DNA of 64,000 nt from Dokdonia donghaensis DSW-1 (GTDB lineage Bacteria; Bacteroidota; Bacteroidia; Flavobacteriales; Flavobacteriaceae). Location: positions 1,436,501-1,500,500 of the forward strand of contig NZ_CP015125.1 in NCBI RefSeq assembly GCF_001653755.1. Direction: 5' to 3'. The number at the start of each line of letters is the position of its first letter. Positions within the stretch are counted from its first letter, which is position 1. Below are positions 26,324 through 34,128 of this stretch, piece by piece. The translations under genes and the position numbers were made by a program. The notes under the pieces are model-generated. The model was not told where the DNA came from. It was given only the letters and a program-made list of their open reading frames with translations, and searched no databases.

Positions 26324-27613
26324 ATGAGCATTATCATAGAAATTCACGCAAGACAAATATTTGATTCAAGAGGTAACCCTACAGTAGAGGTAGATGTATT
26401 TACAGAACTGGGCGCTATGGGTAGAGCAGCAGTACCTTCTGGAGCATCTACAGGTGAGCACGAAGCTGTTGAGTTGCGTGATGGTGGTACAGATTTTATG
26501 GGTAAAGGTGTTAAGAAAGCGGTAGAAAATGTAAACACCCTTATCGCTCCAGAACTCTTAGGTGTTTCAGTTTTTGAACAAAATGCCATAGATGAGTTAA
26601 TGATTGAGCTAGATGGCACTCCTAACAAGTCGAAATTAGGAGCAAACGCTATATTAGGAGTTTCATTAGCCTGCGCAAAAGCTGCAGCAGCCGAGCTTAA
26701 TATGCCGTTATATAGATATATAGGTGGAGTTAGTGCAAACACACTTCCAGTACCTATGATGAATATTATAAATGGAGGTTCTCATAGTGATGCACCTATT
26801 GCATTTCAAGAGTTTATGGTAATGCCTGTAAAAGCAGAGAGCTTTAGTCACGCCTTACAGATGGGTACAGAAATATTTCATAATCTTAAAAAAGTATTGC
26901 ACGACAGAAATTTAAGTACAGCTGTAGGAGATGAGGGAGGATTTGCGCCTGCACTTGACGGTACAGAAGATGCACTTGATAGTGTAAAACTTGCTGTAGA
27001 AAAAGCTGGTTATTCTTGGGGTGATGAGATAATGATTGCCTTAGACTGTGCCGCTGCAGAGTTTTATGTAGACGGAAAATATAACTATGCAAAATTTGAA
27101 GGAGAAGGAGGTAAAATACGCACTAGTGAGGAGCAAGCAGATTATCTAGCAGAACTAGCAGATAAGTATCCTATTATTTCAATAGAAGATGGTATGGATG
27201 AAAATGACTGGGAAGGCTGGAAATATTTAACCGATAAGGTGGGTGATAAAGTGCAGCTTGTAGGAGATGATTTATTTGTTACTAACGTAGAGAGACTCTC
27301 TCGAGGTATTAATGAAGGTATTGCAAACTCAATCCTTATTAAGGTAAATCAAATAGGGACTCTTACAGAAACTATTGCAGCCGTAAATATGGCTCACAAT
27401 GCTGGATATACATCAGTAATGTCACACAGGTCTGGTGAAACCGAAGATAATACTATTGCAGATCTCGCAGTAGCACTTAATACGGGACAGATCAAAACTG
27501 GTTCGGCTTCTAGGTCAGACCGTATGGCAAAGTATAATCAACTTATTCGTATAGAAGAAATGCTTGCAGATACTGCTTACTTTCCGGCAATGAATGCTTT
27601 TAAAATTAAATAG
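26324..27613 (+). CDS. eno: Enolase
   Basis: Converts 2-phosphoglycerate to phosphoenolpyruvate in glycolysis. Its 429 residues carry the family signatures ARQIFDSRGNPTVEVDV, the Mg-binding ALDCAAAEF, SIEDGMDENDW and GDDLFVTN regions, and ILIKVNQIGT-MSHRSGETEDN containing the catalytic Lys. It is monocistronic with its own terminator. In other bacteria enolase is also a degradosome partner; nothing here tests that. Confidence 0.98.
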   Translation: MSIIIEIHARQIFDSRGNPTVEVDVFTELGAMGRAAVPSGASTGEHEAVELRDGGTDFMGKGVKKAVENVNTLIAPELLGVSVFEQNAIDELMIELDGTPNKSKLGANAILGVSLACAKAAAAELNMPLYRYIGGVSANTLPVPMMNIINGGSHSDAPIAFQEFMVMPVKAESFSHALQMGTEIFHNLKKVLHDRNLSTAVGDEGGFAPALDGTEDALDSVKLAVEKAGYSWGDEIMIALDCAAAEFYVDGKYNYAKFEGEGGKIRTSEEQADYLAELADKYPIISIEDGMDENDWEGWKYLTDKVGDKVQLVGDDLFVTNVERLSRGINEGIANSILIKVNQIGTLTETIAAVNMAHNAGYTSVMSHRSGETEDNTIADLAVALNTGQIKTGSASRSDRMAKYNQLIRIEEMLADTAYFPAMNAFKIK

Positions 27614-27632
27614 AATTAAAACTATATTTCTT

Positions 27633-27661
27633 AAAACCCTCTCTCGGAGAGGGTTTTTTTT
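27633..27661 (+). terminator. Terminator of eno
   Basis: AACCCTCTC, loop TCG and GAGAGGGTT (27635-27655) form a perfect 9-bp stem ahead of a T-run. Confidence 0.9.
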
Positions 27662-27807
27662 ATGAGAAGATTTTTATTTTAAGTCTGGTTTACTGGCATA
27701 TAGGAGTCAGTTTAAGTAAAAAGTAAAAATTTATTATTTTTTACAAGTAGAATGTTTTTAAAAAACAAGTTTTTAAAAAAAGAAAGAATAAACTTACACA
27801 AAAACAC

Positions 27808-27837
27808 TTGTACATCGACAAAAAGAACGTAAATTGC
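27808..27837 (+). promoter_or_regulatory. Promoter of the candidate small RNA
   Basis: TTG (27808-27810), exactly 19 nt, then TAAATTGC (27830-27837). The -33 box, spacer and TAnnTT part match the Bacteroidota consensus, while the last two bases do not. Confidence 0.45.
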
Positions 27838-27841
27838 CGAC

Positions 27842-28029
27842 GTAAAGATGAAGTAACCGCTATAAGGTTATCTTTAGACTTTCATTAGGTAGTTAAAATT
27901 CAAGAAGTAACACCTTAATAGTTTGCCCACAATTGTTGATACCACGTTAGTGAATAAACAGGTATATAATTTTTTAAGTTGGGTAAAGAGCGGGCAGTGA
28001 GGCCCTTTTGCTGCACGCTCGCTCTTTTT
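27842..28029 (+). ncRNA. Candidate structured small RNA of about 185 nt (possible 6S-like RNA)
   Basis: No open reading frame of note. Three hairpins can be drawn. The first joins AAAGAT and TAACC (27844-27858) with GGTTATCTTT (27866-27875). The second joins CCCA (27926-27929) with TGGG (27980-27983) and encloses ATACC/GGTAT (27939-27943/27961-27965). The third is a terminator, AAAGAGCG (27985-27992) with CGCTCTTT (28020-28027), then Ts. With a promoter-like sequence just upstream this forms a complete free-standing transcription unit. Length and setting would suit the 6S-Flavo class, but I cannot align it to that model. It is not tmRNA, RNase P or a tRNA. Confidence 0.5.
27985..28029 (+). 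terminator. Terminator of the candidate small RNA
   Basis: An 8-bp closing stem AAAGAGCG/CGCTCTTT with inner GCAG/CTGC pairing, followed by TTTTT counting the stem end. It is 266 nt from the gltA start, too far for a gltA attenuator. Confidence 0.7.
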
Positions 28030-28295
28030 AAAAAACTGTATCTAAGCATTAAATCTTTATTTTAAATTTGAGGGCTTAGCTATGATTTCAGAAAGTTATA
28101 GAACAGCACTATCTTAAGATAATTTATACATCTCCATCTATTTATTTACGCGGTAAGCAATAGAAAGGTCAAAAGACCGATATTTTTACATTTTATTAAC
28201 CATCTAGCGGCGTATTATGTTAAATAAAACGACTTCTTTTTTGTAATTTAGCTGTCCAAAATAAACTAAGTAAAAATAAATTTTTTCAGGCATAG
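28030..28295. other. AT-rich upstream region of gltA without a recognised gene
   Basis: No coding sequence is seen on either strand. TAATTTAG near 28241-28248 is a one-mismatch -7 box and may serve gltA. A small GGTC/GACC hairpin lies near 28168. The unusual length suggests regulation of gltA or further RNA, but nothing specific can be supported. Confidence 0.4.
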
Positions 28296-29582
28296 ATGGC
28301 AGATAAAGCAACTTTAACAATAGACGGAAAGAGCTACGAGTTTCCTATCATTACAGGTACAGAGCAAGAGCAGGCAATAGACATTAAAGCACTTAGAGGT
28401 GCTACTGGAGGTATAACGACTATTGACCCAGGTTATAAAAATACAGGGTCTTGCCAGAGTGCTATTACTTTCCTTGATGGAGAAAAAGGTATTCTTAGAT
28501 ATAGAGGATACTCTATAGAAGAACTTGCCGAAAAAGCAGACTTTCTTGAAACTGCATATCTTTTAATTTTTGGAGAATTACCTACAAAGGAGCAGCTTGC
28601 AAAATTTGATTCAGATATTAAGTCGGAGTCTCACGTAGATGAGGATATGAAGAAAATCTTAGATGGTTTTCCTAAGTCTGCTCACCCTATGGGAGTATTA
28701 AGTGCTCTTACATCTGCACTTATTGCATTTAATCCTTCTACAGTAAATGTAGATTCTGAAGAAGAAATGTATAACGCAATCGTAAAGCTACTAGCTAAGT
28801 TTCCTGTGCTAGCTGCTTGGGCAATGCGTAAAAAGAAAAGTCAGCCGTTAGATTACGGAGATAACTCACTAGGGTATGTAGAGAACTTCCATAAAATGAT
28901 GTTCTCAAAACCTAATGAAGCTTATACAGTAGATAAAGAGATAATCGCTGCTATAGATAAGTTATTAATTTTACACGCAGACCACGAGCAAAACTGTTCT
29001 ACATCTACAGTGCGTATTGTAGGATCATCTCACGCTGGTCTATTTGCTTCAATCTCTGCAGGTATCTCTGCATTATGGGGTCCTTTACACGGAGGAGCAA
29101 ACCAAGCAGTTATAGAAATGCTTGAGGCAATAAAGAATGATGGTGGTGATACTAAGAAATATATGGCAAAGGCAAAGGATAAGCAAGATCCTTTCCGTCT
29201 TATGGGCTTTGGACATAGAGTTTATAAAAACTTTGATCCGCGCGCAAAGATCATAAAAGTAGCTGCAGACGAGGTTCTTGGTCAACTAGGTATACAAGAT
29301 CCAGTTCTTGATATTGCAAAAGGTCTTGAAAAAGAAGCGCTAGAAGATCCATATTTTGTAGATCGTAAATTATATCCTAATGTAGATTTTTACTCAGGTA
29401 TTATTTACAGAGCTCTAGACATTCCAGTAGAGATGTTTACGGTTATGTTTGCATTAGGTCGTTTACCAGGGTGGATCGCACAATGGAGAGAAATGCGTCT
29501 TAACAAAGAACCTATAGGTCGTCCACGTCAGGTTTATACTGGTGAGAACTTAAGAGCTTTTAAAGAAGTTTCTGAGAGATAA
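28296..29582 (+). CDS. gltA: Citrate synthase (type II, hexameric-like)
   Basis: Condenses acetyl-CoA and oxaloacetate at the entry to the TCA cycle. It has 428 residues, with catalytic His in HADHEQNCSTSTVR and GFGHRVYKNFDPRAK and the Asp in the C-terminal domain. The N-terminal beta-rich extension (TLTIDGKSYEFPIITG) is that of the Gram-negative NADH-sensitive type. It is monocistronic, with a long leader and a strong terminator. Confidence 0.97.
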   Translation: MADKATLTIDGKSYEFPIITGTEQEQAIDIKALRGATGGITTIDPGYKNTGSCQSAITFLDGEKGILRYRGYSIEELAEKADFLETAYLLIFGELPTKEQLAKFDSDIKSESHVDEDMKKILDGFPKSAHPMGVLSALTSALIAFNPSTVNVDSEEEMYNAIVKLLAKFPVLAAWAMRKKKSQPLDYGDNSLGYVENFHKMMFSKPNEAYTVDKEIIAAIDKLLILHADHEQNCSTSTVRIVGSSHAGLFASISAGISALWGPLHGGANQAVIEMLEAIKNDGGDTKKYMAKAKDKQDPFRLMGFGHRVYKNFDPRAKIIKVAADEVLGQLGIQDPVLDIAKGLEKEALEDPYFVDRKLYPNVDFYSGIIYRALDIPVEMFTVMFALGRLPGWIAQWREMRLNKEPIGRPRQVYTGENLRAFKEVSER

Positions 29583-29601
29583 AAACTCAGTAGTACATAA
29601 A

Positions 29602-29633
29602 AAAAGAGCAAGCGTTTAGCTTGCTCTTTTTTT
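29602..29633. terminator. Terminator of gltA, symmetrical
   Basis: AAAAGAGCAAGC (29602-29613), loop GTTTA and GCTTGCTCTTTT (29619-29630): 12 perfect pairs flanked by A- and T-runs. Confidence 0.92.
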
Positions 29634-29684
29634 ATGCCTTAAAAGCAATAACGTAACTATTTAAAAAATTGTAAATTCACTTTC

Positions 29685-30182
29685 GTGAAAGATACCAAGC
29701 ACCCATCACCAGTTATCGTAGAGCAACCTGAACTTATCCTTGTAGGTTTACAGGCTACAATGTCTCTAGCTCATAATACTACAATGCAGTTATGGCAAGC
29801 CTTTGGACCGCTAAGGAGGACTATTCTTAATAAGTCTAATAGAGGGAGTTATAGTGTGCAATGCTATGCAGATGATTTTATGACTACTCCATTTACACCA
29901 GAAACTAAGTTTGTAAAATGGGCCGCAGTAGCTGTAACAACCGAAAATGACATTCCAAATCAATTAGAAGTATTAAAAATCCCAAAAGGTAAATGGGTAG
30001 TTTTTCCATACAAAGGAACCACACGTGATTTTGGAGCATTTGCTCAATATATCTACAGTCAGTGGTTACCAAATTCTGGGTATCAATTAGATGATAGACC
30101 ACATTATGAATTTATGCCAGAGGACTACCTAGGCCCAAATAATCCACAATCTGAAGAAGAAGTGTGGATACCTATTAAGTAA
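29685..30182 (+). CDS. GyrI-like / AraC effector-binding-domain protein
   Basis: A 165-residue single-domain protein of the GyrI-like small-molecule-binding fold, which occurs alone or as the ligand-binding part of AraC/MerR regulators. The pattern is two repeated beta-alpha-beta halves, with a VEQPELILVGLQ first strand, GKWVVFPYKG in the middle and a C-terminal EVWIPIK strand. There is no DNA-binding domain, so a role in sequestering a compound is more likely than transcription control. The start is GTG. An exact palindrome copy begins one base after the stop codon. Confidence 0.75.
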   Translation: MKDTKHPSPVIVEQPELILVGLQATMSLAHNTTMQLWQAFGPLRRTILNKSNRGSYSVQCYADDFMTTPFTPETKFVKWAAVAVTTENDIPNQLEVLKIPKGKWVVFPYKGTTRDFGAFAQYIYSQWLPNSGYQLDDRPHYEFMPEDYLGPNNPQSEEEVWIPIK

Positions 30183-30200
30183 GCTTTCGCGAAAGCGTAA
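30183..30200. repeat. Palindrome copy directly after the GyrI-like gene
   Basis: GCTTTCGCGAAAGCGTAA; the exact 14-mer is 30183-30196 and its first base follows the last base of the TAA stop. Confidence 0.9.
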
Positions 30201-30281
30201 AAATCACGATGCACTGCGTATATGATAAATTTCATATAGATTGGCATTCTTTTTTTAGCAAAACTGAGTTATCTTTACCTT

Positions 30282-31196
30282 ATGCTTAAACTAAACGTAA
30301 AGAACGAAACTTCAAGGCTTAGAGCCGTAATCTTAGGTACTGCCGAAAGTAATGGACCTACTCCAAAACTTGAGGAAGCCTATGATCCAAAATCTGCGCT
30401 ACATTTAAGAGAAGGAACGTATCCTCTAGAGAAAGATATGGTTCCAGAGATGGAAGCCGTGGCAGCAGTCTTTAAAAAGTACGATGTAGAGGTTTACAGA
30501 CCGCAAATTATAGAGAACCTAAATCAGATCTTTACACGTGATATAGGATTTGTTATAGATGATAAATTCTTTAAATCTAATATATTACCAGACAGAGAAG
30601 AAGAGATAGAAGCCATTGAGCACGTGATAAGACAAGTGCCGTCTACACACGTTTTTAGATTACCAGAAGAGGCGCACATTGAGGGAGGAGATGTGATGCT
30701 GGCAGATGATCATATTTTTATAGGTACATATAGAGGTGATGATTATCCAGATTATATCATTGCGCGTACTAATATGCTTGCGGTAGGTATGATTCAAGAT
30801 TTATTCCCTCGCAAGAAGGTAATGTCTTTTGACCTTAGAAAGTCTAATACAGATCCTTATAATAATGCCTTACATTTAGATTGCTGTTTTCAGCCAGTGG
30901 GGAATGGTAAAGCTATACTTCATAAAAATGGTTTTTTACAAGAAAAGGAATACGAGTGGCTGGTAAACTTTTACGGGAAAGAAAATATCTTTGAAATCAC
31001 CTCTCAGGAGATGTTTAATATGAATTCTAATATCTTTAGTATTTCTCCAGAGGTAGTAATTTCTGAACGCAATTTTACCAGATTAAACACTTGGCTACGC
31101 GATCAAGATATCACTGTAGAAGAGGTTCCTTATGCAGAGATAGCAAAGCAAGAAGGCTTGCTGCGCTGCAGTACATTGCCACTTATAAGAGACTAG
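30282..31196 (+). CDS. Arginine-deiminase/DDAH-superfamily hydrolase
   Basis: A guanidino-group-modifying enzyme of the pentein fold, 304 residues. Visible landmarks are FTRD (acidic substrate contact), EGGDV, the catalytic His in NNALHLDCCF, and a C-terminal nucleophile Cys in GLLRCSTLPLIRD. The order Asp/Glu-His-Cys matches arginine deiminases, dimethylargininase and amidinotransferases. The size is nearest to dimethylarginine dimethylaminohydrolase-like or citrulline/arginine hydrolases common in Flavobacteriaceae. The substrate is not resolved by sequence. It converges with the methyltransferase gene 16 nt away. Confidence 0.82.
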   Translation: MLKLNVKNETSRLRAVILGTAESNGPTPKLEEAYDPKSALHLREGTYPLEKDMVPEMEAVAAVFKKYDVEVYRPQIIENLNQIFTRDIGFVIDDKFFKSNILPDREEEIEAIEHVIRQVPSTHVFRLPEEAHIEGGDVMLADDHIFIGTYRGDDYPDYIIARTNMLAVGMIQDLFPRKKVMSFDLRKSNTDPYNNALHLDCCFQPVGNGKAILHKNGFLQEKEYEWLVNFYGKENIFEITSQEMFNMNSNIFSISPEVVISERNFTRLNTWLRDQDITVEEVPYAEIAKQEGLLRCSTLPLIRD

Positions 31197-31212
31197 AAAA
31201 GTATTTAATTCG

Positions 31213-32226
31213 CTAAAAAGAGGAAGCTAATCTTTTTTCTAGAATATGAATATATTCAGTGGTTTTGTTAGATTTATTAGTTCTCTTGTTGTCAGCCTTG
31301 AATCTTTGGTAATCAGTCGATATCACATTGTATTGACCATACTTGCTCATAATGTCCCCTATTTGATCTAATGACATTAAACCTTCATTATTGTAGCTTA
31401 AAAAAATATTTTTAAATTTGGCATTCGCAATTAATTCTTCAAATTCTTTAAGCACAGTTCTCTTACTACAGTATTTTGACCTATTGTATTCTCTTAAACC
31501 TGTCTTTCCCTTTGGCTCAAACTTGTCAAATTTGGATATTGTATTAAGAAGGTGATAGTTAGAACCGTATTGTCTGGTATTGTAAGGAGGATCTAAGTAT
31601 AGTATGTCACCACTGATTTTTTTAATTAAAACATTACTATCAGAATTGTAAGCCTTGTGTTTTCCGCTGGTAATTTCAAAAAAGGCAGGACTAATAACAA
31701 TATCTTTTTTAGCTGATTTTTTTAGCTTCTTAAGATATGCTCCATATACTGAAGCTGTGTTAGCAACTTTATCCATACTTTCAATTAAGCTTGCTAGCAA
31801 AAAAATATACGTCTTTTCAGTAATTTCCTTATTTAGATGCCAAAGTTCAATTTGTTGGCGTATAGCATCCAACATTTGTCCATTATGATCGGAAAAGTAA
31901 AGCCTTTCTCCGTGTCCTCCCGCACAGTAGTTGTTATATATAAATCCTGTTGTAATTGGTTCGAGATTATTTAAAAAATCAAAATATTCAGTATAGTTTG
32001 GAATTGACGAATTATTCTCGACGTAGTTTTTATTTAATATATATGCATAGTACTCAATATCGTTTGAAATAACCTTTTTTACATCATTTTTAAATAACCT
32101 ACCTACTGTTCCAGTACCAGCGAATAAGTCACAAAATACCGTATCCGTTGTGTTATAATCTACTGTTTTTTTAATAGTTTCTTTTATGAATTGAGACAGC
32201 TTTAATTTTGATCCTATATAATTCAT
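31213..32226 (-). CDS. Adenine-specific DNA methyltransferase, D12 class (putative CATG methylase)
   Basis: N6-adenine methyltransferase of a type II restriction-modification system, 337 residues. The AdoMet motif FAGTGTVG occurs near residues 34-41 and the catalytic DPPYNTRQYGSNYH near 220-233. The opening MNYIGSKLKL is typical of D12-class enzymes. The partner endonuclease gene ends 2 nt upstream, so R and M are co-transcribed with R first. The endonuclease looks NlaIII-like and CATG is almost missing from the window, so protection of CATG is inferred. Lower G+C than neighbouring genes suggests acquisition. Confidence 0.85.
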   Translation of the reverse strand: MNYIGSKLKLSQFIKETIKKTVDYNTTDTVFCDLFAGTGTVGRLFKNDVKKVISNDIEYYAYILNKNYVENNSSIPNYTEYFDFLNNLEPITTGFIYNNYCAGGHGERLYFSDHNGQMLDAIRQQIELWHLNKEITEKTYIFLLASLIESMDKVANTASVYGAYLKKLKKSAKKDIVISPAFFEITSGKHKAYNSDSNVLIKKISGDILYLDPPYNTRQYGSNYHLLNTISKFDKFEPKGKTGLREYNRSKYCSKRTVLKEFEELIANAKFKNIFLSYNNEGLMSLDQIGDIMSKYGQYNVISTDYQRFKADNKRTNKSNKTTEYIHILEKRLASSF

Positions 32227-32228
32227 TC

Positions 32229-32894
32229 TTAATTGTTCATCAGTTTTTTTGAAACATACTCAGCAGCCTCCTTGCTAATCAATTCTATACTTTTCAATCT
32301 GTATTTCACCGGGTCAAATTGGTAGCAACCTTTACAACCTAGTTCCTCTGTATATTTTTTTGTTCCTTCATAGAAATCATATGGATTTCCTTTAATGTTT
32401 TTTGCACTCCATCTTAAATTTGTTTCAGCACATTTCTTACAAATTTGTCTTTTTGCGTCATTTGCAGCTTTGGTAAGTGGCTGAAAATCTTCTATTTTTT
32501 GTGTTTGTAAATTTGATACACGAGCGTCATTTTTTCTTCCATCTTTATGATCAATCTCAATGATAGTATTCTCTGAGTTTCCAGAAATACCTAACATAAC
32601 GCATTTTTTATCCTTGTAATGCGTTTTAATATCTTGTCTAATATTCTGGTTGAAGCTGATAGTATTATTTATGCCAGTTGTTCTAATTGCATCAATGGAG
32701 TTGCCAGGAGAAAGATTTTTATTAAACTCTATTAAATAGTTCTTCGCAAGTTTTGAGCTCTTTCGGCACCAGCTCCCTCCATTACCTAGTTTAAGTGCTG
32801 CATATGTATTCTTAAATTCTGACGTATAAACCCATCTGCTAACACCTTTTTCATTAGGTTGTGCTAATTCTAAAAATAATTCTGTTTTTGTCAT
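32229..32894 (-). CDS. HNH restriction endonuclease, NlaIII/ICEA-like
   Basis: A 221-residue nuclease with an HNH core (IEIDHKDGRKND near residues 112-123) and two Cys pairs (ICKKC and CKGC) that probably bind zinc. The overall pattern, including SRWVYTSEF, LGNGGSWCRKSS and a C-terminal YQFDPVKYR, resembles what I recall of NlaIII and Helicobacter IceA proteins, which cut CATG. The assignment is from memory of the family, not a search. The gene starts 10 nt after the purT stop and is followed 2 nt later by the methyltransferase. Confidence 0.75.
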   Translation of the reverse strand: MTKTELFLELAQPNEKGVSRWVYTSEFKNTYAALKLGNGGSWCRKSSKLAKNYLIEFNKNLSPGNSIDAIRTTGINNTISFNQNIRQDIKTHYKDKKCVMLGISGNSENTIIEIDHKDGRKNDARVSNLQTQKIEDFQPLTKAANDAKRQICKKCAETNLRWSAKNIKGNPYDFYEGTKKYTEELGCKGCYQFDPVKYRLKSIELISKEAAEYVSKKLMNN

Positions 32895-32904
32895 ACATTA
32901 ATAT

Positions 32905-34068
32905 TTAAGTAGTTTTAACTTTGGCAGCTAGCTCTTTTGCTCTCGATACTACCTCTGTAATATCTCCATTAAGATCATCATAGGTTACTACAACCCCCAT
33001 ACGTCTGTATGGACGAGAAGTAGGTTTTCCAAAAAGTCTGAAATCGCTTTTTGGCGCAGTAGCCAAGGTATTAATGCCAGTAAAACCTGGATTTTCTGAG
33101 TGAGCCGTAGCTAGTATAACTGCACTCGCACCTATACGTTCTTGAGTAATTTCTTTTATAGGAAGTCCTAAAACAGCTCTTAAGTGTAGCTCAAACTCAT
33201 TATAATTTTGCGTGTTTGCAAGCGTTACCATACCTGTATCGTGTGGGCGTGGAGAAAGCTCAGAAAAGTAAACGCCATCATTTCCTATAAAAAATTCTAC
33301 GCCCCAGATACCAGCACCGCCTAGCGCTGCAGTAACTTGAGCCGCCATATCTTGAGCGGTTTTAAGATGATCTTCTTGCATTGCGGCGGGTTGCCAGCTT
33401 TCTTGATAATCGCCACGTTCTTGACGGTGACCTATAGGAGGACAAAACAAAGTGTTGCCGTCGTGTTGTGTAAGCGTGAGTAGGGTGATCTCATAATTAA
33501 AGTTTACAAAAGCCTCTACAATAACCTCTGCAACATCACCTCGAGAGCCTTCTTGAGAGTAGTCCCACGCTCGTTGTATGTCGTCTGGTGTTTTAATGGT
33601 AGACTGTCCTTTTCCGCTAGAAGACATTAGTGGTTTCACCACGCAAGGAATGCCTACTTCTTTAACCGCTTTTTGGAGCTCTTGAGCAGAGGTTGCATAG
33701 CGATAATTTGCAGTTTTTAAGCCAAGGTCTTTTGCAGCAAGATCGCGTATAGATTTGCGATTCATTGTAAAATTTGCTGCTTTTGCACTAGGTATTACAG
33801 TGATTCCTTGTTTTTCATAATCATATAATCGCTCTGTTCTTATAGCTTCTATTTCTGGTACTATATAGTCTGGGCTATGTTTTGCTACAAGCGCATCTAG
33901 TGCCTTCCCATCTAGCATATTAATTACTTCGCGACCATCTGCTACTTGCATAGCAGGGGCATTATCATAACTATCTACAGCAATTACGGTCTGACCTAGA
34001 CGTTGTGCAGCTATTACAAATTCCTTTCCTAGTTCTCCTGAGCCTAGTAATACTATTTTTTTATTCAT
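32905..34068 (-). CDS. purT: Formate-dependent phosphoribosylglycinamide formyltransferase
   Basis: Makes formyl-GAR from GAR, formate and ATP, the folate-independent third step of purine synthesis. The ATP-grasp domain shows KPLMSSSGKGQS and the late SELSPRPHDTGMVTL motif. I prefer the ATG giving MNKKIVLLGSGELGKE (387 residues); a GTG six codons upstream is in frame but less likely. The restriction-modification genes follow within 10 nt on the same strand. Confidence 0.95.
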   Translation of the reverse strand: MNKKIVLLGSGELGKEFVIAAQRLGQTVIAVDSYDNAPAMQVADGREVINMLDGKALDALVAKHSPDYIVPEIEAIRTERLYDYEKQGITVIPSAKAANFTMNRKSIRDLAAKDLGLKTANYRYATSAQELQKAVKEVGIPCVVKPLMSSSGKGQSTIKTPDDIQRAWDYSQEGSRGDVAEVIVEAFVNFNYEITLLTLTQHDGNTLFCPPIGHRQERGDYQESWQPAAMQEDHLKTAQDMAAQVTAALGGAGIWGVEFFIGNDGVYFSELSPRPHDTGMVTLANTQNYNEFELHLRAVLGLPIKEITQERIGASAVILATAHSENPGFTGINTLATAPKSDFRLFGKPTSRPYRRMGVVVTYDDLNGDITEVVSRAKELAAKVKTT

Positions 34069-34128
34069 AATGTTTTGCTTTCGCACTTCGGCAAGCTTAG
34101 TATAAACTTCACTTGCGTGAAAACGGTA

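Noticed and set aside
27614..28295. tRNA, tmRNA, RNase P RNA or a riboswitch for gltA in the long gap
   Set aside because: None of their conserved sequences is present, and the hairpin terminator lies 266 nt from gltA.
29669..29692. Palindrome copy at the GyrI-like gene start (CTTTCGTGAAAG)
   Set aside because: The central CGCG is changed and the outer arms do not match; it overlaps the start codon and may be chance.
31213..32894. Mobile element around the restriction-modification genes
   Set aside because: No transposase, integrase, flanking repeats or tRNA were found, so only base composition hints at transfer.
34071..34096. Another palindrome copy upstream of purT
   Set aside because: GCTTTCGCACTTCGGCAAGC keeps only one arm and loses the central symmetry.
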